Source of the DNA: Synaphobranchus kaupii
Taxonomy: Eukaryota > Chordata > Actinopteri > Anguilliformes > Synaphobranchidae
DNA length: 64,000 nucleotides
Assembly (NCBI GenBank): GCA_029718625.1
Contig: CM056380.1
Span: 45,785,827 to 45,849,826, forward strand
Direction: 5' to 3'
Made by a program: the position numbers and the translations under genes
The notes under the pieces: generated by a model
Told to the model about the DNA's origin: nothing
Databases searched by the model: none
The model's input: the letters and a program-made list of their open reading frames with translations, nothing else
Shown: one piece after another, positions 22,641 through 34,269 of the stretch
How positions within the stretch are numbered: position 1 is the stretch's first letter
Layout: every line of letters begins with the position of its first letter

Positions 22641-23101
22641 GGTCAAAAAAAAAAAAGGTGGTGTTTTGCGTGGCAGGGAGAACTCGGACACCTCAAATAG
22701 AACAGTGAGACGCTACAGGAGTCCAGCAGGACGCACCCTCTAGATCCCTAAGATAGTCCAGAAGTCATGTCATACATGGAAATGACACTCTAGTAGATTG
22801 AATCCTGTGGCACACCGAGTTCAGGTTTATAGACTCAATAAAAGGCCACAACAGTTCCCTGTGAGCCCCCAACCTCCTAACCTTTCAATACTACTCTTTA
22901 CAACTACCCCTACATCACTAACATCAGTTCTGTAACTGGGGAATTTAAATTCAATATTAATTTCTTCAGATTCAGATTTATACAAAGCCACTGTGCGCTG
23001 TATACATATACGGAGGAGAGAGAATGTCTTATTTCATTCTTCTACTAAAGTAAAATAAGCCATTCAGACACCAATAGCCATGTATTGCATGAATGAGCAG
23101 C

Positions 23102-23162
23102 ATTTAATTTTTATTAGTATTATATATATATATATTTTATATAATACTAATAGAAATTAAAT
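23102..23162. repeat. 22-bp-arm AT palindrome
   Basis: The left arm 23102-23123 and right arm 23141-23162 are inverted with one mismatch. The 17-base spacer is (TA)n-rich. It is followed by a (GT)n tract at about 23169-23190. AT-rich palindromes of this kind can extrude as cruciforms. Confidence 0.8.
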
Positions 23163-23219
23163 ATATGTACGTGTGTGTGTGTGTGTGTTTGTGCATGTAC
23201 GGTGTATATATAAACACAC

Positions 23220-23440
23220 GTGGCTCCCCAGCCCATAATGGCGCTTTCTTTCTAAGCTATCTGACTTTCTCTTTAAGTGTTTTGTTTGCTTCTCGAGCGG
23301 AAAGATGGTGTGTATCCACACAGCTGGGTGGCAGACACAATAAAGACAAAGGTCTGAACTGCTCAAGGCTCTGCATATGGGATTTTAAAATGAAATTCAT
23401 AATGGTAAACATTGACGGATGAAGTTGGTTTGTTTCCATT
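23220..23440. promoter_or_regulatory. Candidate conserved non-coding element
   Basis: Unique sequence with SOX-like ACAATAAAGACAAAGG, then a long AT-rich stretch (GGGATTTTAAAATGAAATTC, ATAATGGTAAACATTGAC). There are no repeats and no credible frame. It is offered as a candidate enhancer on appearance alone. Confidence 0.25.
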
Positions 23441-23940
23441 GGGGGGTAAGATTGGTACACTTGTAATAAGTGGCCCATTGCGGCAAAGGCTGTGTACCAC
23501 TGGAGAATGCCTTGAATAATGTGCTTAAACAGTACCCTTTGTGCAGGCCGCTATTCTCAGACCTTAAAATTAGGCTTCTTTTTTTTCTTTCTTTCTAGCC
23601 CTTTTTTTTTGATAAACCACCATGTGAAGTGGTTCATTACTGAGGCTTCCCTCTCCATGTTCCGGCCCCAGCCATTCCCAGTACTCCAGGTCTCTAACTC
23701 CCTGAGAAAGGAAGAAGGAAAACATGGCACACAAAGGTCTTGTTAGCACTTCCTATGTGAAATTAGCAGCTTTCTAAAAGGTACAACTCCAATTACCTCA
23801 CATTGTGAGGAAGCGCACAGGGCCCACAATGCACAGGGCCCGTCTCGTGACTGACACTCAGCATTTCCAGAGTTACTTCCCTAATTAAGAACGAAGACGC
23901 TCCCCTTTCTCCTGAGTGCATCTATTTACTGCGCTCATGC

Positions 23941-23941
23941 A

Positions 23942-23996
<55 letters not shown>

Positions 23997-24035
23997 TCTC
24001 ACTCACTCACTCAGTCTCTCCCTCTCTCTATCTCT
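23941..24035. repeat. (CT)n microsatellite
   Basis: About 50 bases of near-pure CT from 23943, then interrupted CTC/ACTC repeats to 24035. The Ser/Leu-rich open frames here are artefacts. Confidence 0.95.
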
Positions 24036-26061
24036 CTCACTGTCTTACCGTCCCCTTTTCCCACTCTGGAGTCCTTCCCCAAAAAAACCCTGCCGTGGAA
24101 ATGCACAGAAGTGCTCCTTTGGGCAATGCCATCCACGATGGGCCTTCACATTCCGAACTGGTCCTCCCCTTCAGGCCCGACCAGGCCCTGCTCCTGCCTG
24201 CATTGTTCACTCTTGAGAATTCTTCCCCCCCTTTGCTCAAAAGGTGGCTGGGAGAACAACTGCCCCACAAAAGAGGGGCACATCCTTGGGAGAGTTTAAT
24301 GACGGACAAAAAGAAAAATATTTATTGCCTTTGACAGTCCCACAAGGACCCGAAATCCTCAGGGGTGGCTGAAGTTTTCGCCCGGCTGCAGGCGGGAGGC
24401 CCGCTAAAACCCACAAACTGAAGTTGCTAGGGCCCCTTTGTGTCAGGGCCCGGGCTGCAAAATGAAGGAACAAATGAATTATGGGGAAGAGGTGGCATCT
24501 GCGGTAGGTACAGATGTTGGGGGACTGGGCTCATCAATAGGAGGATGCGGACCCAGTTTGTTAACCCTTTCTCTGGGCCCACTCCAACACCCCAACACCC
24601 CACAGCTCAGAGATTTCCTAGCTGCAGGGTTTGTGCCATAGATCCATACACACCACTGTCAAAGCTAGTGCGATGTGATGCGATTTTATTACATGAATTC
24701 ATTCAAACATAAATGAGACATCGTGGCATTTCCGGTGGCAAGTCGTTATGACCATCAATCTTCCCGTCAAAATCCCGAGCGAGATTACAGACCGGGTGAG
24801 AGAGAGTCAGTGCTCATCTTCCACAGAAAATGGTATTAAACACATCACACCTTAATGGGGTTAGGCAGATTTATGCGGTCAGTGTTTTTTTGCACTTCCC
24901 AAAGGAATAGATGAGATTAGAGGAGAGAACAACCTGGGGTTTTGCTGTTAGATTGACAGCAACCCTTCGGTCTGTGGAACCGGGCAACATAACTGAGCCA
25001 GGCAACTGCATTTAGAAAACACCAGATCCGATTTAAGCAATGACCAGAATCACAGAGTAGTTCGTTATTTATTGTATGTGCTATAGATACTTTTCTGAAT
25101 TTCTGTTTCCTCCCCCGCGACCAACAATAACATACTTTTAGGCACAATACAATTGCCCGGGTTGAAATCTAGAATTAAATTTCTTGTTTGTTAATCTGCC
25201 ATGTGAAATCATGAAATGATGCGACATGAGCAACGCTGTCTTTCAATGGCAAAAAGAGAACAGATTTAGTTTTTCTATGCTTTTCTCATCCTTGGTCAAA
25301 CGACGTTATTTTTGGATCATTTGTACGTTGAAATGTGTGTCACTACACACTGCAATTAGCGGCGCACTGTGTACTGGGTAAAGCTGCGATGCGGGACCAG
25401 CGTTTCCTCTTCATTTGTAAGTTGTATTTTTATTGCACTTAAGTGCGTGTCGCAAGGCCACTGCGTTTTAACACTCATTGAACTCCCAGGTCAATTTGAA
25501 GTGAGAAAAGAATGAAGAAAGATAGCGTAATTTAAGTCGTTATTGCCATATTCTCTGTCTCATATATAGGCGCACTCTCTGGAATACGCACACATACGCA
25601 TGGTATGAATTCACAACAGCCACTCAAATCATAGCCCTGCAAGGGTAAGGTATTAAACCCCCGGCGAGAAAAAAACACTATGGGCGAAAGAAAGCGGTTT
25701 TCGGGTATTTATACTTTTGTGTGCTTCGGGTGCCTCTGCTGTGAGTTGGTTGTGTGCACTTTGGTGAGGATGAGTGCAAGAGGTTTGTCACACACTGAAT
25801 AGATATAGACAGACAGCCTGTAGGGGGGGGGGGGGGGGGGAAGCACAACACACGTGTGTTTTCTTTCGTGTTGTGATGTGTAGAATAACTCGCTTCTTAT
25901 AAAGCTTCGACCGCGGCGGCAACGGACGAGCTAACGGAATGGGGGTAAAGGTGAAGTTTGAAGTTGAATTTTGAAAAATGTGAAACTACTTCTATTAGCG
26001 TACCACTACTGCTACTGCACCTTACTATTAATCCTGCGAGTAGGCAACTACTACTATAGGC

Positions 26062-26156
26062 CTACTACTACTAATAATAACAAAAATATTATATAATTCT
26101 TTTATTAGTATTATTGTTCTTATAATAATAATTAGTATTATTATTAGTAGTAGTAG
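26062..26156. repeat. Perfect 19-bp inverted repeat of trinucleotides
   Basis: CTACTACTACTAATAATAA (26062-26080) is exactly inverted at 26138-26156. The 57-base spacer is AT-rich with further small inversions. It is likely a cruciform-prone simple-sequence palindrome. Confidence 0.8.
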
Positions 26157-28899
26157 TATAAGAATTAATACAGTAGATCTACATTAGAAGACATAAATGT
26201 TCTATTTGTTTACAGTGAAATACTCCTGTTTTGGCTGATATATTTGTGTAATCAATATAATATAATCCATTCTTGTACTGTATTAGAATATAGACATCCC
26301 AGTCAAAATGTTTTACAGTGCTAACATTTAATGAAATTGGTGTTTATTATTATTATTATTATTATTATTGTTGTTGTTATATTATCATTATTATTAGTAT
26401 TAGTAGTGATAGTAGTAGCCTAGTTTTTTTGTTGTGATTGTTGTTGTTTACGGCACATTTTGTGCATTCAACTCGTGCTTCAATTAATCGGATCAAAATT
26501 GCAATACCTCCTGTGATTTAATTAGCCTAGAGTATACACTTCAGATTTAGCTGTAGCCCAAATATTATTAAAACAATATATCATTTCAAACAAAAATGGA
26601 AAAGGTGGGGCATTCAGATATAGGGTTCAGACTGTGAAATTCATACGGTCACAGATCTTCTCCCTGTCTCAGAGTCTCAAAACGGAGGCAGACCCGGAAA
26701 GACTGGCAACATTAGCCATTAAATATTTAAGTAAAACATTGAAACTATATAAAAGATTAAGGCTGCGGAAAAATAATTAAGGATTATCGTTATGAAAAAT
26801 GCATGTTCAATGTAACAAAGGAGTTCATGATATGAACAATAGAATATTAATGGGTCTGGGACAACATAGAACTTCTAATTAAAGATATTTTGCACACTTC
26901 TGGCAGTGCTTGAGGAGATATTGGTCTACGTCGAGGTTACGATATATTCAGAAACCAAATTATTAAATGCTGTCGTTAAAATGAAGATATGACAACAAAC
27001 GACATGCTAAATATACCAAAACGCTTTTTAAAATAATGGCTGCACCTGTAAACAGCGATAATGAAATAGCAAGCGCAGATGTGTGCATAGTATAGGCTAG
27101 TCTATCGTAAGTATGGTCATACTACAATTCTGCAATATTTACCCCGGTCGAAATGCGTTTATTTGCTTTGCTTTTTCTTTCTTGATTTCCTAAAAAAAAA
27201 CATTTGGTTCATTTGACTGGGGACGGGTAATGTGATTTGTTGAAAGCTCTTTATATATTACAGAGAGCCGCTGACAGGTCTTGCATTTGGGCAGACGGTT
27301 GAATTTTCCCCCTGACTGAATTTTAACAACGTCGGGCAGACGCAGAATCTGAAGAGCTCTGTGCGGGCTAAGCGAACAAGGATCACTGAGCGCCGATGTT
27401 TTTTAAACCACTGGAAACTACAATTTCCCCCTTTTAATCAATTCAGCCATCGAGAAATACACAATGATATTAGGGTTGAAATGTTCGCAGTGGAAAATTA
27501 CTTATTTTCAGTAAACTTGAGGATATTGACCCTCCCTCGCGCTTTTTATATATTGCGCAATAACAAAGTAAATTCAGTAGGCTCTAGCTTTGTACAGTGG
27601 GCGCCAGAACGCTAAACATAACCAGTTTATGAATAAATTACATTGATTGCAGTTAAAATAAAGAGGAAAAACTGCTGTTCTCTAGCCTAACTTTATTGAA
27701 TGATATACAAATACTGACACGAGAAATGAATAAACAAACAAACAGTAGGCCTGGTTTTAAACATAATCTTTATGTATAGGCTAGTGAAAAGCTAGTTTGA
27801 TTATTCTGCTCCAGCGCACAATGACTGGATTGGGCATGTCTGCCTTTCTTTGTTAGTAGATTAGCGGCAGATCCTATGGCATTATGGCTTCGAATACATC
27901 TCAGTGATTGCAGGACATGATTAAAAACTAGGATGCTGTAGCCAAACGTGGACGCGCACAAACCATCCACTGCAGCCGCAGTGAACGCGGATCGAAGTAT
28001 TACGCCGTCACTGAGTATTACACGGCAAACTTAAGACATGCAAATTATTAACAAATTAATATATAACAAATTAATTAATAATAATCGTATTGTTATTATT
28101 ACTATTATTATTTTATTTTTTAATTATTATTATAATAATTATTCCTGCTGGCTTAGGAATCAAATAATAGTTATAGTGGTTAATATTAATATTATTGCGA
28201 TTACCCCTAAGACCATCAGATGCTCAACATTTGTGTTAAATTCAATGTTATCTTTAGGGGGAAATGATTGATCGACTCTGTGTTGTATAATCCTATGATA
28301 TTCGTGCTCTGTTACTTGAGTCGCATTATTCTGAAAATGCCCTTAAACGAAACAAATATGGCTAATACCAAGCACATTTGTGTGTGTTCTTCGGGTGGAA
28401 AATCAGCTGTGTAAAATGATAGGCTTCTTGGCCAAACAGTCCCCTTTTTTGGTCATTTTTTATTTTTCTTATATAATTAATTTATAAACTGAGACCATTG
28501 GTATAACACATGCGATATTGTGTTCAGGATGGCGTATGTGGGCAATTTATTTTATGTTTTTATTTTATTTTACTTCAGCAACACAGCAGATTTTATATTG
28601 TTCGACAATAGAGTAATTGAGGCCGGAAATTGTCGGAATGTGACAAGTGCTTTATACTTCAGCAGGGGAAAAAGCTGCGAAATGGAATAAAAATATTCTG
28701 AACAATGCCATTATTATAGAAGCAGGACAATTTAAAGAGAAAAAATGAGAAAATCTGTTGCGGACGGAGAACAGAGCCACCGAAATAAGATAGTTCTCTG
28801 CGGTGCCAAATATTTGGTTTTGTTTAAGGCATAAATTGACTTTTTTTAACAACAATGCAAATGTGTAAGCAATGGAATGTAATTTGTATGTAAATGTAT

Positions 28900-29215
28900 T
28901 TGCAGTGTCATTTTAAATGAGAACTTCCTGTTTGTTATGTCAGTGGCCCGGGCCAAGTAAGCGGGAGCTCAATACAATTAACCAATAGAGCCGGATCAAA
29001 ACAGCCATGGAGAGAGCAAGGCGAAATGAGCTCAATTTCTGTGCATAAATTCATACTAATATGTGTGCCTCGTGCAGAATCCGTTTGCAGCGGGGAAGCG
29101 ATATGCTACATTAACCCATCAACACTCATTTGCCCATGCTTATATTACGAAGCGTCACCATTTAATTATCAGAGGCTACCAGGAAAAATAAAGGCCTCTT
29201 TATTGAAGTAACTGA
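28900..29215. promoter_or_regulatory. Candidate conserved non-coding element with CDX-like palindrome
   Basis: Repeat-free DNA containing AATTAACCAATAGAG, TGAGCTCAATTTCTGTGC, CATTTAATTATCAGAGG and the perfect inverted pair AATAAAG-GCCT-CTTTATT (29187-29204). TTTATT/ATAAA sites are bound by CDX and posterior HOX proteins. Regulatory function is inferred from composition only. Confidence 0.3.
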
Positions 29216-29486
29216 AGGTGACATAACCTGACTGTACATTCTTTCTTTTTTTGTAAAACATTTTTTCTGAAATTATATTGTGCGCATTAAAAAAATGCTA
29301 TATCACATTTAAATCTGACTTAGGCTAATTATCATTCATTTCAGAACAAACCTATTGGACAATTGATGTGCCAGTAGGCCACACCATATCTATTGAGGAG
29401 CATTTGATTGGGGTTAACTAACTCTGTATCGATTGCCTGTTCATCAATAGACATTTCACGTTTTAGGTTAACGTTCATGTCTTATA

Positions 29487-30252
29487 CAGTTGAAGTCGGA
29501 AGTTTACATACACTTGGGTTGAAGTCATTAAAACTACTTTTTAACCACTCCACAGATTTCATGTTAGCAAACAAGCCTTAAATCATCACTCTGCTGCCAG
29601 AAATACAGTAGATATGGATGAATAACTTGAAGAGTTTCTTCTCCTGACTTATTTTTCCATAGAGTTCAATAGGAAAATTTGTCAGGAGAAACAACCCTTA
29701 AAGTGATCCATCCATATCTTCTGCATATCTGGCAGCAGAGTGATGGTTTGAGGCTTGTTTGATACCTCAGACCCTTGATGACTTACAACCATTTTACGAA
29801 TCATGTATTCTATACTGTTCCAGCATAATTTACAGCTAAATCTAGTCCCACCCCCCAATTCCCATAGAGATCCATTCAAATGCAGAGACGTTATAGTATC
29901 GCTTGTAAGAGTACCAGAAAATAAGATATCAAGAGGCTTTTGATGTTGTTGGGTCACAGACATCAGGACGTCATGGCATGCAAAGGATATGCGACCAAAT
30001 ATTAAAAATTTAAAGGCACAGTCAACTTAATGTATGTAAACTTCTGAACCACTGGAATTGTGATATAGTGAATTAAAAGTGAAACAATCTGTCTGTAAAC
30101 AATTGTTGTAAAAATTACTTGGGTCATGCACAAAGTAGATGTCCTAACTGACTTGCCAACACTATAGTTTGCTAATATGAAATCTGTGGCGTGGTTAAAA
30201 ATTAGTTTTAATGACTACAACCTAAGTGTATGTAAACTTCCGACTTCAACTG
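29487..30252. mobile_element. Tc1-like shell (CAGTTGAAG type) carrying the palindromic core
   Basis: The ends are intact: CAGTTGAAGTCGGAAGTTTA at 29487, its inverted partner ending in CGACTTCAACTG at 30252, and TA on both sides. This is the TIR of the Sleeping Beauty-related Tc1 group in fish. The right side keeps the inner direct repeat (GTGTATGTAAAC-type sequence near 30030). Instead of a transposase, the interior (29574-30003) is the palindromic core, entered directly after TTAGCAAAC and left just before TAAAGGCACAG. Compare 50302-51503, where those two flanks surround a transposase. Confidence 0.85.
29574..30003. repeat. Palindromic core inside a Tc1 shell
   Basis: The truncated left arm (29574-29640) contains CATCACTCTGCTGCCAGAAA. 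The centre is TTCTCCTGACTTATTTTTCC with GTCAGGAGAAACAACCCTTA. The full right arm runs to GACCAAATATTAAAAAT. The same order and the same kind of left-arm truncation are seen at 55960-56390, in a shell with different TIRs. Confidence 0.8.
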
Positions 30253-30254
30253 TA

Positions 30255-32090
30255 TGTGCAATATACCGTACGTTTCAATACAACACATATACGTGTGTGC
30301 AAATGCATTTTTTCCCATTCTTTATTATCAGTACAACCACATTTTATCGAATGGGTTCAGCGTTCACGGTAGTGGCTTGTTCATTTCGGCTTGGTCCAAA
30401 AATACAACTTTGTTCATCCTATGAAGCATAATTTCTGGAGGAGTAAAAGCAGATAATAAAAGCAGGGGGGGGGGGGGGGGGGGGGGGTGTTATCCGTTCC
30501 TCCTTTTGCTGTTTGTTACAGTTGTTTTGCAGCTGAAAGAAGGCATTGTGAGTGGCAGACCACTGATGCGTCCATTTAGAATGGGCTATTTGGTGTGCGT
30601 GACGCGAATTTTCATAGAATGCTGAGCCAACCTATGGTCGCACCTTGGGAGTCACCTGCTCCCACATACGACACAGGGACACATGACATTACCTGTATAT
30701 TCTACCTGTCCGACAGACAGGTAGACCATAACCAACTGCGTCTCCTGTATCAATTCAAAAAAATGTAAAGCGAGTCCATCTATAGCCTAATTTTTAATGT
30801 CCGAACCGTTCAGAAGTTCCATCTGAACACGTTAGATGCGACAGATCTAAAAATGCTTTGGATCCTCCGTCATTCCTTTCTCCTTTTCTCCTTCAGTTCA
30901 AAAACCAGAAGGTATCAGTCTGCAGGGAATTTTCCATTAGAGAAACAGCAACTGACACACTTATTCAGTCTATGAATCGCTCGTCTATAACCACACTGTG
31001 TGCGAAAGGCAACATTTAAAAGATTTATGTATTTGCTCTCTTAAAATTGACTTGAGTCAGGGCCAAACAAAGAGGCCGTCTTGAATTGAGAAATCACACG
31101 GTGACAGTCGCGATGAACTATCGCAGCTTATTATGTCTGCATTGCAGGGCTCTATTAAACCGCCGCTCACGATATTAATCTGCAAGTTTATTATTGTCAG
31201 TTCCATTCGGTGTTATCGAAAAACACAGTCATTATAAAGCATTTGACCTTTTTTGAACAAGTATCCAGAAATTACTTTTAAAAAATAACTCTCCTCAGAA
31301 AACTGTAATGCAACCTCCTTCACAGAGCAAGCAGAAGTCTCGACAGCCCCGAGGAGATGTCGTCTTTAATGAAATGCAATATCTAGCAATTGTTTCATCG
31401 ACACAATGGAAAATTCAAGAATGGCAGAGGGACATAGGCTACAATGCCGCACTCGAGACTCGGCGTGAGGAAGGAAAGAGGACACGCTCACTGGACACGA
31501 ATTCTGGTTCTTGTAGCAGAGGAATTGCCTCTATCGATCTGAGGAGAAGGCTCTGGCGAAAATGGGCCGTTTGAGGTATAACGGGGCATCGCTACACTTT
31601 GAAATCCCCATTCATTGCTATCACTACCCATCATCCTTTTCTTAGTAGACTCCTGTATTCATATGCCAGCGTATAAATCCAATACCGATGTAGCCTGACT
31701 ATTTCGACCTGGGTGCCCTAAGAGCGAGTTTTCCCCCAGTTTAAGCCCTATAGGCCTACACGTATTGTCATTGACGGACCATTATAAACGTATTCACTTA
31801 AGAAATACGATTTGTATAATGGACACTATAGCTTATGCGTTCAATGTTGCGCGTTAAGTTTAGATGTGTAAGGGTGTTTTCCAGTTTTTGCCTGATTAAC
31901 ATATTTACATTTATATTTTGCCTGTTTGAACATTTCCTGTTTCTCTTAATAGTATAGCCTACACCATTAATCCGTTGACCTCCCTGACTGTTAATACTGC
32001 TACTGGCTGTAACACTGTACCCAACCTTAGAAAAGAACAGATTTTCGCAATTACGCCATTGTAAAAAGGAATAGTTCACTCACCGGTTTT
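30255..32090. other. Unique sequence, no gene seen
   Basis: This includes a 23-base G run (30465-30487). The rest is unique, moderately AT-rich DNA with some CpG around 30590-31170. An 88-codon frame at 31308-31574 is the best open frame and has no known domain; I do not call it. Confidence 0.4.
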
Positions 32091-32099
32091 TAAAATTAT

Positions 32100-32697
32100 T
32101 ATTATTTTTTTTCAGTTTTAGTGTATGCTCAGGCAGTTTGCATGTGCAATGAGGTGTATTTTAGATATTTAAAGAAGTTTATGATGACCAGCCAGCTTTA
32201 ATGGAGTCTGTAGTAGCTATAAGCACGAAATCACACTTCAAGTAACTCCAAAGCAGCCTTTACTGTAATGTTATGTACGCATAGGCTGTATGTATGAACA
32301 GAGTACTTTAATAGTGTTATTTCACAATTATAAACATACATAAGTTTTTATGTTGTACAGATACTGCCTTCCTTGAGTACCGTGGACTAAGGTTGCATAC
32401 GCCATAGGAAACAGTTCCAACAGAAAATAAGATTAAATGTAATTTTTTAAGAATACTCAGGTAATATACAGACATAATATTATTGTACAGACTGCTTTGG
32501 GTTTACCTGAAGTGTATTTGTTTGCTTTGGACCACAAACCCCTGAATGCCCCTACAGCAAGTTTGAAGCCGGCAAGTCCTAACAAACGTTGGTAAGTATC
32601 TAAAATATACTTCATCACACATACAAACTGTGTGGGCCAATCGAAAACTTATAACAAAACAACAATAAAACAAATCCCCCAGAAAGTCAAGTTTCTT
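32100..32697. mobile_element. Long foldback element, copy 2
   Basis: The left half has the TTTTCAGTTTTAGTGTATGC end and the CACTTCAAGTAACTCCAAAG block. The right half (about 32400-32697) is an inverted version of the left. Its end around GTGTGGGCCAATCGAAAACT mirrors the left TIR. The right half, reverse-complemented, aligns with 15330-15500 of copy 1 (shared blocks TGTATATTACCTGA(G/T)TATTCTT and CTCAAGGAAG). The whole element is therefore one long palindrome with no gene. Confidence 0.65.
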
Positions 32698-32984
32698 CAG
32701 TGACCTCCAGGGGGCACTGTCATTGCCAGCTGAACATGGAGCAAGAGAACCAAAATATTTCCCATACCTTGGGGTGGGGGTTAATGCAAATAGATTGTGG
32801 GCAGCCTTAGGTCAGGCTCAGTCCTTAAAACTTGAACCATCACTCATTATGAAGACGAGTGCTTTGTGACTGATGTGACTTAGAAAAATAGGAAATGAAC
32901 AAAATGCCATTAAGAGAAAAAAAGAAATCTATGAGGAAAGTATGATGATTATAAAAGGACATTCTGATCAGCACGGCTCCTCAT

Positions 32985-33240
32985 TTACTCATAATGAAGA
33001 GCAGGTTGATGTAGAGTAAGCGCAAGAGCCAGCAAAAAAATGCCCCCAGAGACAATTTACACACAAGTTTTTGATTGAACCAATTACACTGGCTTAACTG
33101 GCCCAATTAATCAACTCTACAGACTCCAAGAAAATACTGCATTAGCATGCTCCAAGTATTAGTCGTAACTGACAGTCTTATTTTTAAAAAAGCATAAATA
33201 ATTGGGCTAATTGAGAAATTAGGAGGAAAGATTGGAACAA
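32985..33240. promoter_or_regulatory. Candidate conserved non-coding element
   Basis: Unique DNA rich in homeobox cores (GAACCAATTACACTGGC, CCCAATTAATCAACTC, ATAAATAATTGGGCTAATTG). It contains no repeats and no frame of note. The suggestion is based on appearance alone. Confidence 0.25.
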
Positions 33241-33471
33241 AGAAAAGGAACAAAAATGCCAACTGTTCAGAACCTGAATTTGGCGCCCCTAGCCTACAGT
33301 TGCTCTATCAGAGTAGTATGTCTGGGGGCGATGTTAACCTCTACAGTGTCTAAAGAAAAGGCAGAACGTGTAAAACCAGGCTTATGTAGCAGGGTGACAG
33401 ATATTTACATACGGCAGAAAATTGGATTTAACGCTGCATCAGGGCACAATGAGTGGAGACTGTGGGCAGCA

Positions 33472-33514
33472 CCCCCCCCCCCCCTCCCCCTCTCCCCCTC
33501 TCCCCCTCTCCCCT
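33472..33514. repeat. Poly(C) and (CCCCCTCT)n tract
   Basis: Thirteen C residues followed by about four CCCCCTCT units. It is a pyrimidine tract directly left of a CpG-rich hairpin. Confidence 0.9.
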
Positions 33515-33531
33515 AAACACAAAGATAGGAT

Positions 33532-33555
33532 GCGACGTTTCAAGTGCAACGTCGC
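33532..33555. other. CpG-rich perfect hairpin
   Basis: GCGACGTT (33532-33539) pairs perfectly with AACGTCGC (33548-33555) around an 8-base loop. Each arm carries two CpGs and an ACGT core (ACGT is part of CREB/bZIP sites). Unique sequence continues to about 33720. Confidence 0.5.
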
Positions 33556-34269
33556 AGACGGTGAAATCGACCTCGCGATCAGAACTTCCTCTTTACATGC
33601 ATGGTCCCTTATCCGTTTAAGTAGCCGAGGGGCGAAGTTGACGTGCCGTCAGTTGCCTCTGGAGGAGAGGATGCCGCCAGATCTGTTCAGTTATGGCCAC
33701 CAGAGAAAGACTGGTTGAAATATGTACCGTTGTAGGGTGCTGTTGGAGGCGGATTGAGACAAGACGACATGTCGTGTAAGAATCACAATGCCGTTTGTTT
33801 GGCAGTTTGGTTGATGCTGAGGTTATTGGATGGGTGGTCCAAACCTTTCACTTACGCAACCTTAGCCACGTTTTTCCCCTAGATTAAGTTAGTCTAATCC
33901 TTGTAGGCCTTTTTTATTTAGTATCATGGTTAGAGGCCTGTCCTACCCAACATTAAATATTTACACCACAATATAATTTTGGAAATATTATGTTGAGACA
34001 TTTTTGTGCCTCATTGGTTGATTTTTTTAGATTTTAACTTAATTTTTTAGATGAAAACACACCTAGATGAAGGTTAAGATAACTAAAGTATATTTATATC
34101 ATGCTAATTCAATAATGGCATTTTTATTGAATGTACATAGTATTTCATCTGCAAGAAAAGCACCGAAGATTTGTATTCAAAGAACAACTTTCAGCTCAGG
34201 TTCATCAGAGCTGTAAAACTGTCTACATACATGATTATCCACTGACCACGATCATTAATTCTGCTGTAC

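Larger units (their letters stand above)
24040..29484. other. 5.4 kb of largely unique, AT-rich DNA without a gene
   Basis: No coding region, RNA gene or transposon could be supported. Local features are an 18-base G run (25823-25840), an AT/TTA-rich palindromic zone (26060-26160), a (TTA)n tract at about 26343-26395 and a second AT-rich palindrome zone (28035-28150). Stretches at 24640-24990, 27180-27360 and 28900-29215 look more conserved in character than their surroundings. An open frame of 84 codons (27361-27615) has no recognisable domain. Confidence 0.45.

Noticed and set aside
31308..31574. 88-codon frame in unique sequence as a possible exon
   Set aside because: No recognisable domain, no supported splice sites on either side and a length expected by chance.
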